This document shows positions 19,174 to 25,425 of a DNA stretch of 25,425 nucleotides, piece by piece (position 1 is the first letter of the stretch; each line of letters begins with the position of its first letter). Below the pieces are notes generated by a model, which saw only the letters and a program-made list of their open reading frames with translations, ran no database searches and was not told the DNA's origin. The DNA lies in the IMG/VR virus record IMGVR_UViG_3300024518_003353, positions 1-25,425 of that record. One strand, written 5' to 3'. Source of the stretch: a virus. The position numbers were made by a program, and so were the translations under genes.

Positions 19174-19631
19174 GTCCAATCGAAGTAGGAAGCGGTGGGG
19201 CCGTAGTTAAGCCCGGAAGTGCCTGTCGGCCCGTCCCCCCAGGCGCCTATTATCTGCCCGCCAGCAGAGAGCATGGAGTTTGCGAAGTTCGCAGAGTTCG
19301 CGTTGTACCGCCCCTGGAGTGTGTTGTCTGCCTGCTGCGTCATGTTGAATGAACCCTGCATAACTCTCGCAATATCCAGTGCCCCCATCCTGCCGCTGCC
19401 CTGTGCCGTGGCGCCTCCCGCCATCCGGCCAAGTGACCACGCGAGGTTTTTATCGCCCATGAGCGCGTCCCCTAGCCCTTGAGCAATCTGGGCCACGCTG
19501 CCCTGCCTCTGAGCCTTGATCTGGGCAAGTTCGGCCCGGTGGGCAGCACGAGCGGCATTATCTCCGTGCTTCTTGTTCTGGTAGCCCTGCACCGCTCCAC
19601 CGATTGCCATGACGGCGGTCTCAATACCCAT
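19170..19631 (-). CDS. gp14-like internal virion protein, 153 aa
   Basis: The N-terminus has a short hydrophobic segment (MGIETAVMAIGGAVQGY) followed by a charged helix (AARAAHRAELAQIKAQRQG). Then comes an Ala/Gly/Ser/Asn/Gln-rich region with NMTQQADNTLQGRYNANSANFANSMLSAGGQIIGAWGDG. The composition, size and place between the gp13-like and gp15-like genes fit T7 gp14 (196 aa), the ejection protein that forms the outer-membrane part of the channel. ATG 19631 has GGGGGTGA just upstream; GTG 19637, two codons earlier, is the alternative. It overlaps the stop of the preceding gene by 11 bases. Confidence 0.75.
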   Translation of the reverse strand: MGIETAVMAIGGAVQGYQNKKHGDNAARAAHRAELAQIKAQRQGSVAQIAQGLGDALMGDKNLAWSLGRMAGGATAQGSGRMGALDIARVMQGSFNMTQQADNTLQGRYNANSANFANSMLSAGGQIIGAWGDGPTGTSGLNYGPTASYFDWT

Positions 19632-20064
19632 TGTCACCCCCGCCCATATTCAGCATTGCTATCCCGCCCTCTTTCCGTATTCCCCGGTCCTCAAAGCCCA
19701 ACCATGAAAGCCACCGCTGGGTCTTTATGTCGTCCTCCAGCACATGAACTATAAGATCCTCACGATGCTCATCTGCCGCCACATCGACAAGTCTCATAAC
19801 AAGCCTGCAATACTCTACAAGATGATCCTCAACCAATCCTATACTGGGAGCACTCCACAGTTCAATACCGTCATCAACTGCGACAACCCCCATACACGCT
19901 TCCACCACTCCATTCCTGATAAGAGTCAGGGCATATCCCTCTTGTGCAAACTCCTCGTATTCATAAGATCTGCCTGCGCTAGGAATGAGCCTTCCTTTGA
20001 GCAACCATAGGTCACCAGTCTCGTACTCTCGATGGCACAGTTCCGCCACCGTCTTAGTCGCCAT
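19621..20064 (-). CDS. gp13-like internal virion protein with GNAT-like fold, 147 aa
   Basis: The segment VVEACMGVVAVDDGIELWSAP looks like the central strands of a GNAT domain, and residues about 108-130 (LIVHVLEDDIKTQRWLSWLGFEDRG) match the usual GNAT ending, where a residue-rich helix is followed by Gly-Phe and a last strand. A clear acetyl-CoA loop (RxxGxG/A) is not seen, so catalysis is doubtful. The gene lies between the nozzle and gp14-like genes, as gp13 does in T7, where the protein assists core assembly. ATG 20064 is preceded by the window's best ribosome-binding site. It overlaps the nozzle stop by 11 bases. Confidence 0.7.
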   Translation of the reverse strand: MATKTVAELCHREYETGDLWLLKGRLIPSAGRSYEYEEFAQEGYALTLIRNGVVEACMGVVAVDDGIELWSAPSIGLVEDHLVEYCRLVMRLVDVAADEHREDLIVHVLEDDIKTQRWLSWLGFEDRGIRKEGGIAMLNMGGGDNGY

Positions 20065-22744
20065 AACTCACCTCCATGTTCACAGCGCACACCTCGATCT
20101 GGTAGGGCGCTGTCTGGGTCACGGTTATGGAGGGCTGATTGCCGTAATCTCCGATAACAGGCACGCTCACCCACCCACCAAATGTGGGGACCGCTGCACT
20201 AGCAGGCACCCCAGGAACGGTGTCCATGGCATAGCCCTCAACAATCAACCCACGAGCGTTCTGCACATACACCAGTATTCGGCTGATGTTGCGGCGGTGC
20301 CCGTGGGTGGTCCCCCTCCCCACATCGGTCTCCTGGATACACGGCTCAATCTTATAAGAGACCGCCCTCCCCACAGTCAGCGAGGTGGGCATGGCGACCA
20401 TTCCCAGGTTGCTCACATCTGCCCCAGTGTCGTCAGTGAAGCCCATGGTGACATCCCCGTAATACACCCCATCCGCTACCACCTGGACCGTCTGCCCCCT
20501 CAAGGCGCCAATGGTCAAGCGGTCTGGAGCACCACCAACATCAGTGAGCACGGACTCTAGAGTTGGCGAGGTGGTCGAGGTGTAGGTGTTCTCCTGATCC
20601 ATCGTGTATATCTCGCCAAAGGACTCGATGCTTCGGTATGTCTTGTCTTGAACCCCTCCAACAGGCCCACCGCCGAACTTCCTCTGGATAACAGCCCAGA
20701 CATTGTCATGCGATGTGCCTTCTGTTTGGGTGGGCCGGGAAGAGATCCAGTCCACCGCGTCCGGTGCACCCGTCTCCACTCGGCTCCACCCCATTACTTT
20801 CGTGCTAGGCTTCCAGTTCAGCACCCGTAGTTTTCCTGACTTGGTTCTTACCCAGACCAGAATGTCCGGCGAGGTGGTGACGACCAACTGCGCAATCGAC
20901 TCGTTAATAAACAGATGGTCAGCCAAGTCAGTGACATCAGCAACATCGTAGGTGTCCTGCATATCGCTGTAGGTGGCCATATAAAGGCTTCTGCCATCAC
21001 GGGCAACATATAGGGTGGCGGCTCCCAGTCGAACAGGCATGACCCGGCTGCTTCCATAAGAGGATGTCTTGATAAGAGCCGCCGTGGTTGGGGAGATTGG
21101 TACGCCATTCACCCTGTACTCTGCTCGATCACAGCCGACGAGGAGATCCCTGTTGGAGTCAACCCATTGAATCGGGCCTCCGTCACGGGCTATGAGGCCA
21201 AACCCATCGACGGCGTCCCCGTTTCCTTGGGAGAAATCCAGCGGCTCGCCCACCCGGCTCACCACGAGGTTCTCGGAATAGAGTCCAAGGCCAGCGGTGG
21301 GGCCAATAAAGCCCCCCAGCACTGCCCGGCCCTGGTGGGTGGTGCCCACGGAGGGGAACCCCACTCCCTCGCTCATGCCGAACCCGATATTGAAGGTGGG
21401 GCCAATGTAGCCACTTCCGTCGATATTGACGACTTCGTATCCTCGCCACCCCTCCTGAGACTCCGTACCCGTCACTGCGACAATCCCGTCCGCTATGAAC
21501 ACGGTGCCCCCTCGGGTGACCGTGCCGTCGGCTCCGTCAAAATGAGTCTCGTGGCCAGTGGGGAGCCAAGCCTGCTTTGTAGACCAAATCGGCGCATCCG
21601 AAGAAAGCGTGGACCGCATATAGTAGTCCCTCGTCACCCCCTTTCTCGTCCCCATTACTTTGTGAATGACCGTGGCGCCGATGACGCCGCCTCTTATCAC
21701 TTTGACCGTGACACTGTCTCCAGAACCAATGGCAATGACCATTGCAAACAGATCCCCGGTCGGGCCAACCAAGAGGCTGCCGATCAAGGCCGTGGTGGGA
21801 GTGGTGGGCCAAGTTACTACCTGCGTGGTATTGGTGACAGGAGGAGTGGTGGGCCAAGTGATGGCCAAGGACTCGGAGGTTACAAATGGCCCGCACCAGT
21901 CCAGTGAGTTGTTTCCGGGCTCATTAGCAGGCCCGTTTCCGTCTACATGGCTATAGCCAACCATGGTAGGCGACAGGTACTCGGTCACCTTCACCCACTC
22001 GGAATAAGAACTCCCAGGCTTGGTTCCGCCCACCCGCCAATAAGAACCCAAGTCCTCTGGCACAAACAAGTCAGAGGTGGCGGTGATCTCATTGTCCCCA
22101 GTGTTCACTAACAGGCCAATGGTGTTGCCCTCTACATGAACCCGTGGGGAGGTGTCCATGAATGGCGCTACCTCATACTTCCAGGTCTCAGCCGTTCCTA
22201 TCACCGTCCGCTCCAGCACCAGAGGGGGGTGCGCCGGGTGGAGCAGGAACAACTTATTCTCCATCTGGAAATACTGAATGTCTTGCAGTTCGGAATCCTG
22301 CGGCGGGGGGCCGTCAGCCTTCAACTTGTAGAAGGTATTGTACTTCGTGTTGTCTGCTGGAGAGACCGCCGGGATGGGGCCGTGCGCTTGGTCGTCAGCG
22401 AACCCGATGTAGGAGTAGCCCTCCAACACCTTCAGAGTGGCCAGGGTGTCAGTCTCGGCCACCTTGGTAAGAACCACCATGTACCTGCCGCCCGTTGTGG
22501 TCTCGTAGGGAATGGCTATTGCCTCGCCACCCAACAAATCATTCCCAACTTCCGAAGCGTCTGGCTGGTAGTCGGAGAACTTGACGAAACGGCTGCCGTA
22601 GCGCTTCTGGGCCGCGCCATAGGCTGTTATGAACGCATTGAGCATCGTCTTGGCGCCGCTTTGCACCTGGGGGAGGCTCGCCCTTGGGAAGGCGCGAGGA
22701 CTCATTTCCCCAGAACTAAAACTCTCCTGGACCTGCCATGCCAT
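20054..22744 (-). CDS. Tail nozzle protein (tail tubular protein B, gp12-like), 896 aa
   Basis: The N-terminus VQESFSSGEMSPRAF, then LPQVQSGAKTMLNAFITAYGAAQKRYGSRFV, is the hallmark of podovirus nozzle proteins (Q-x-SF-x-x-GE-x-SP, then LxNF and GxxxRxGxxFV). The rest is beta-rich with many Gly, Thr and Val residues, as expected for the propeller-based nozzle that closes the tail and contacts fibres (T7 gp12, 794 aa). ATG 22744 overlaps the previous TAA by one base (TAATG) and has AGG seven bases upstream. The order after the gatekeeper domain and before gp13 is as in T7. Confidence 0.9.
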   Translation of the reverse strand: MAWQVQESFSSGEMSPRAFPRASLPQVQSGAKTMLNAFITAYGAAQKRYGSRFVKFSDYQPDASEVGNDLLGGEAIAIPYETTTGGRYMVVLTKVAETDTLATLKVLEGYSYIGFADDQAHGPIPAVSPADNTKYNTFYKLKADGPPPQDSELQDIQYFQMENKLFLLHPAHPPLVLERTVIGTAETWKYEVAPFMDTSPRVHVEGNTIGLLVNTGDNEITATSDLFVPEDLGSYWRVGGTKPGSSYSEWVKVTEYLSPTMVGYSHVDGNGPANEPGNNSLDWCGPFVTSESLAITWPTTPPVTNTTQVVTWPTTPTTALIGSLLVGPTGDLFAMVIAIGSGDSVTVKVIRGGVIGATVIHKVMGTRKGVTRDYYMRSTLSSDAPIWSTKQAWLPTGHETHFDGADGTVTRGGTVFIADGIVAVTGTESQEGWRGYEVVNIDGSGYIGPTFNIGFGMSEGVGFPSVGTTHQGRAVLGGFIGPTAGLGLYSENLVVSRVGEPLDFSQGNGDAVDGFGLIARDGGPIQWVDSNRDLLVGCDRAEYRVNGVPISPTTAALIKTSSYGSSRVMPVRLGAATLYVARDGRSLYMATYSDMQDTYDVADVTDLADHLFINESIAQLVVTTSPDILVWVRTKSGKLRVLNWKPSTKVMGWSRVETGAPDAVDWISSRPTQTEGTSHDNVWAVIQRKFGGGPVGGVQDKTYRSIESFGEIYTMDQENTYTSTTSPTLESVLTDVGGAPDRLTIGALRGQTVQVVADGVYYGDVTMGFTDDTGADVSNLGMVAMPTSLTVGRAVSYKIEPCIQETDVGRGTTHGHRRNISRILVYVQNARGLIVEGYAMDTVPGVPASAAVPTFGGWVSVPVIGDYGNQPSITVTQTAPYQIEVCAVNMEVSYGD
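20067..20075 (-). promoter_or_regulatory. Strong ribosome-binding site for the gp13-like gene
   Basis: GGAGGTGAG sits two bases before ATG 20064, an almost full match to the anti-Shine-Dalgarno sequence. It lies within the last codons of the nozzle gene. Confidence 0.8.
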
Positions 22745-23388
22745 TAGTACCTGCTGTCAAGTATTGGAGTGGTCTGGAACATCTGCGGGGTGCCCTCTTG
22801 CCCGTCCACCCCCTTGGCGTCCATGAGCGCCTTGTTTGCTCTCTCCTGAAGGAGCGCAATATCCTGTTGAGACTTGCCGAAGTTGGGGGCGGCATGGGCC
22901 GCCAGCGACACTCCCATTGCCCATTTCGTCATCGGTGATAACAGGTCAATGTTGGCGTTACCCACATCAAACATATATTCCAACATGACAGTCCCCTCGT
23001 CAGTAAGAAGACAGCGCTTGAGGAGGCCATCGGCGTTCTCCACCACCTCGATCTCAAAGAGGTCGTGGCCGCCCGATTGGCCGCTGGAGCCGTAGTTATG
23101 AGAGTCGGGCTGGAGTTCCTTGCCGTTGATCCTGAAGGCCCGCACATAGTCGTCCGGCAGTGAGTAGGCGTGGCTCCACCTGTTGCCTGTGGGGGAGGAG
23201 ACAAACTCCACCAGTTTCTTGGTCCTCTTGGCGCCGTTCCAGGCGTGATCCGCTAAGAACATCACGCGGAAACCACCGTCCCACACAGCATTCAACAGGT
23301 TAGCCTGCGGGCTGCCTTCGCCCGTGGTCTGGACCACCGTCACGCCTAGCACGGTCAATGCCGTGTTCCATACCTCTTCTACGCTCAC
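22744..23388 (-). other. Gatekeeper (gp11-like) module with possible internal GTG start
   Basis: Residues 669-882 of the 882-residue frame form a unit of 214 aa, close to T7 gp11 (196 aa). It contains VEEVWNTALTVLGV, then NAVWDGGFRVMFLADHAWNGAKRTKKL, where the Asp...hxHxWNxA pattern is typical of tail tubular protein A. GTG at 23386-23388 has GGAG with five-base spacing upstream, so a separate short product could be made in addition to the fusion. No direct evidence for its use. Confidence 0.45.
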
Positions 23389-25392
23389 GAGTTCTCCGTC
23401 CGATAGTAACTCCGGTGCCACGCTGCCAGCCCCGTCAATAAGAGCCAACTCATCCAACAACAACCAGTTCAACTGGGCGGGGGCGCTACCCTTCCCGTCT
23501 ATAGTAGCCTCAGCGTCCCAAGTAGATCCAGAGCCATCCCCGGATGACCCCCCAGACATGGGCACCACAACCTCCACGATAACCATCGGACCAGCACCGT
23601 CAGCGCCTGCGTCCCCGGCGCCCCCAGCACCTATCACTAAGTCCGTCACCACCACTATGTCCGTGCCGCCTGTTATGTGAGCAAGAACCTCCTGTGTGAT
23701 CTGGCCGTAGGCAGTGACCCCTGTCACCGCAGCGACAACGCCCTCCCCGTGCAGTTCCGTACCCGTGGCACCAACTATCGCCACCTCTAGCGCCACGCTC
23801 ACTCCCACCGTCGGGTAACCCGTGTCGATGGCCGTGTGAACCACAACGCTCTCGGTATGCGTGACGGCTCCGCCCGTGGTCTTGGTGGCCACCATGGCGT
23901 CACTTGCCGTTGCGCTATCAGAGGCGGTTGCGCTCCTGGTGGCTACCGGGCGTTCCGCTACCGCTGCGTCGGAGGCGGTGGAGGAATCGGCGGCTGTTGC
24001 GCTCTTGGTTGCGGCAGGCCGCTCAGTTGCCACCGCGTCCGAGGCAGTGGCTGAGTCCGAAGCCGTTGCCGCCTTGGTAACTGCTGGCCGCTCCGCCAGG
24101 GCTGCGTCGCTTGCGGTGGCGCTGTCGCTGGCTGTTGCATCGGTGCCGCCTGCTACGCGCTCCGCTACTACTGCGTCGGAGGCGGTGGCGCTGTCCGAAG
24201 CCGTTGCCGCCTTTGTGGCGGCTGGCCGCTCCGCCAGGGCCGTGTCTGAGGCAGTGGCGCTGTCGCTGGCTGTGGCGCTCTTGGTTGAGTCCTTGTTCGC
24301 CACTACTGCGTCGGAGGCTGTGGCGCTGTCCGAAGCCGCTGCGCTCTTGGTAACTGCTGGGCGCTCCGCCAAGGCCGCGTCACTTGCGGTGGCCGTGTCG
24401 GAAGCCGTGGCCGCCTTGGTTGCGGCAGGGCGTTCGGCTACTACCGAGTCTGAAGAGGTGGCGCTATCTGAGGCGGTGGCCTCTTTAGTGGCTGCTGGCC
24501 GCTCGGCCACCGCTGCGTCGGAGGCCGTTGCGCTGTCAGCGGCGGTGGCCTCCCTGGTGACCGCTGGCCGCTCGGCCAAGGCTGCGTCACTTGCGGTGGC
24601 GCTATCTGAGGCGGTGGCCTCTTTAGTGGCGGCTGGGCGTTCCGCCACTGCTGCGTCGGAGGCCGTTGCGCTGTCGGCGGCGGCCCTGTCGTAAATGAAG
24701 ACCGCCCGCTCGGCGGCAACTGCGTCCGAAGCGGTTGCGCTGTCAGCGGCAGTTGCGCTCTTGGTAACTGCTGGCCGCTCGGCTAGGGCTGCGTCACTTG
24801 CGGTGGCCGTGTCGGAAACCGTGGAAGAGTAGGTGGTGGCCGAGGAAGGGATTGTTACTTCTGAAACAGAGTCTAGGCTGACAATAACGCTATTCTTCTG
24901 CGTCCATCTGGTCTGGAACTGCCAAGTGGTTCCCGCAGTACACCTGTCGAAGTTTATTGCCACCTGCATTTCCGTGTAATCGTCACGGGCACTGCTGCTG
25001 AAGTTGAGCGAGTTGCTACCAGCATACTCTCTCATAATCGCAACGAATGACTTAGCGCTTCCGTTCGTTACTTTAGCCTCTGCGGCGGTAACTCCGTTGT
25101 CATCAGTGAGGTCGTGAGGAAAAGTAGTGTTGCTAGCATGGGTGTAGGGTCGGCCACCAGTTGCCGCGGTGGCGAGAAGGGCAAAGGAATTGGGGGTTCC
25201 AGTGGTGACTTTCTCGCGATAGTAGACGGCAACTGGATCTCCAGGATCGAAACGCTGACTATTGTCCGCCGCTGCGTGACACAGGATGATAACATCTTCG
25301 GATGCCCCTAGCGTGTAGGCAGTCCCATTTGCGACTCCTGTTATTACGGTTCGGGTTGAATCAACAATCCTGTCGCCAACAGAAAAGGTCAT
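22744..25392 (-). CDS. Repeat-rich beta protein fused to tail gatekeeper (tail tubular protein A), 882 aa
   Basis: Three parts are visible. Residues 1-190 are beta-rich (YTLGASEDVIILCHAA, TQMQV-type strands, WQFQTRWTQ), resembling a beta-sandwich. Residues about 192-504 hold about 14 copies of a 23-residue Ala/Thr/Ser/Asp repeat. After a Gly/Val-rich stretch, residues about 660-882 match gatekeeper proteins such as T7 gp11 (AVWDGGFRVMFLADHAWNGAK; YSLPDDYVRAFRING). Gatekeepers form the ring between portal and nozzle, and the adjacent nozzle gene supports this. A long repeat extension on a gatekeeper is unusual. It could be an external fibre or decoration arm, or two proteins read in one frame. 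ATG 25392 follows GAGGA and overlaps an upstream stop as ATGA. Confidence 0.75.
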   Translation of the reverse strand: MTFSVGDRIVDSTRTVITGVANGTAYTLGASEDVIILCHAAADNSQRFDPGDPVAVYYREKVTTGTPNSFALLATAATGGRPYTHASNTTFPHDLTDDNGVTAAEAKVTNGSAKSFVAIMREYAGSNSLNFSSSARDDYTEMQVAINFDRCTAGTTWQFQTRWTQKNSVIVSLDSVSEVTIPSSATTYSSTVSDTATASDAALAERPAVTKSATAADSATASDAVAAERAVFIYDRAAADSATASDAAVAERPAATKEATASDSATASDAALAERPAVTREATAADSATASDAAVAERPAATKEATASDSATSSDSVVAERPAATKAATASDTATASDAALAERPAVTKSAAASDSATASDAVVANKDSTKSATASDSATASDTALAERPAATKAATASDSATASDAVVAERVAGGTDATASDSATASDAALAERPAVTKAATASDSATASDAVATERPAATKSATAADSSTASDAAVAERPVATRSATASDSATASDAMVATKTTGGAVTHTESVVVHTAIDTGYPTVGVSVALEVAIVGATGTELHGEGVVAAVTGVTAYGQITQEVLAHITGGTDIVVVTDLVIGAGGAGDAGADGAGPMVIVEVVVPMSGGSSGDGSGSTWDAEATIDGKGSAPAQLNWLLLDELALIDGAGSVAPELLSDGELVSVEEVWNTALTVLGVTVVQTTGEGSPQANLLNAVWDGGFRVMFLADHAWNGAKRTKKLVEFVSSPTGNRWSHAYSLPDDYVRAFRINGKELQPDSHNYGSSGQSGGHDLFEIEVVENADGLLKRCLLTDEGTVMLEYMFDVGNANIDLLSPMTKWAMGVSLAAHAAPNFGKSQQDIALLQERANKALMDAKGVDGQEGTPQMFQTTPILDSRY
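23881..24819 (-). repeat. About 14 tandem 69-bp (23-aa) repeats
   Basis: The coding-strand unit is close to SATASDSATASDAAVAERP followed by AATK, each with an internal ATASD doublet. Copies differ at wobble positions and at a few residues. Units ending AALAERPAVTK roughly alternate with units ending AVVAERPAATK, suggesting an earlier 138-bp double unit. A few units are 22-25 residues. All changes keep the frame. Confidence 0.9.
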
Positions 25393-25425
25393 GACACCGT
25401 CCTCAAGGTGAAGCCGTTATTCAGA
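25389..25425 (-). CDS. 3' end of an upstream late gene (partial)
   Basis: On the minus strand the last 37 bases stay open and end LNNGFTLRTVS at TGA 25389-25391. The stop overlaps the ATG of the 882-residue gene as ATGA. In T7 order the gene here would be the capsid protein or a capsid-adjacent decoration or fibre gene, but 11 codons cannot tell. Confidence 0.4.
   Translation of the reverse strand, partial: LNNGFTLRTVS

Larger units (their letters stand above)
2168..23444. repeat. Dispersed 7-mer ATAAGAG / CTCTTAT family, 26 copies counted
   Basis: Counted by eye on both strands. As plus-strand ATAAGAG it starts at 2895, 3448, 4446, 6111, 6705, 7879, 12170, 13036, 14226, 14241, 15349, 19919, 20354, 21056, 21072 and 23438. 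As CTCTTAT it starts at 2168, 2184, 2499, 2811, 4874, 6569, 9673, 19139, 19167 and 21691. A 7-mer of this composition should occur about 2-3 times on both strands of 25 kb. Flanking bases are not conserved. Copies fall in different reading frames (encoding Leu-Ile, Ser-Tyr or Ile-Arg with the usually rare codons ATA AGA) and at four gene junctions, so codon preference alone is an incomplete explanation. No function is known to me. Confidence 0.7.

Noticed and set aside
23861-24694. Long plus-strand open frame of 277 codons opposite the tandem repeats
   Set aside because: It is the antisense reading of the 69-bp repeats; absence of stops follows from the repeated sequence, and it lacks a ribosome-binding site and an operon context.

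Overview
The window looks like the late (virion and lysis) region of a tailed bacteriophage with a short tail (podovirus, T7-like gene order). It is moderately G+C-rich by eye. A lipobox protein and other candidate lysis proteins in the lysis position suggest a Gram-negative host; the sequence alone does not identify the host. No tRNA, rRNA, CRISPR array, insertion sequence or integrase was seen. The DNA is almost entirely coding: no stretch longer than about 25 bases lacks a gene.

Left end, about 1-1360, plus strand: four small unrecognised genes are stacked with 4-base start/stop overlaps, preceded by the last codons of another gene. Two of the overlaps carry the same 17-base ribosome-binding/start cassette. 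This operon converges on, and overlaps by 75 bases, the minus-strand block.

Minus strand, read right to left from 25425: the tail end of an upstream gene; an 882-residue protein with a beta-rich N-terminus, about 14 copies of a 23-residue repeat and a C-terminal gatekeeper (T7 gp11-like) domain; an 896-residue nozzle (gp12-like) protein; a gp13-like protein with a GNAT-like ending; a gp14-like protein; two helical proteins in the gp15 position; and a single 4354-residue gene (2814-15878) in the gp16 position. The giant gene ends in a C-terminal region of the kind found in podovirus ejection proteins. Inside it I see a glycine zipper, a metallopeptidase-like HEIGH motif and two acetyltransferase-like regions. 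Together these make it a candidate polyvalent protein, meaning virion-carried effector domains delivered with the DNA.

After the giant gene come the small late genes: a membrane/coiled-coil protein, a very basic Lys-Pro-repeat protein, a lipobox plus C-terminal membrane-anchor protein (unimolecular spanin-like), a two-helix holin-like protein and a PD-(D/E)XK nuclease of the DUF559/Vsr-like type. Most junctions overlap or nearly touch, which implies one translationally coupled late transcript.

The most unusual signals are the giant ejection protein, the repeat/gatekeeper fusion with a possible internal start, and the 7-mer ATAAGAG (or its complement CTCTTAT). I counted that 7-mer 26 times by eye; about 2-3 would be expected. 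It occurs in several reading frames and at four gene junctions.
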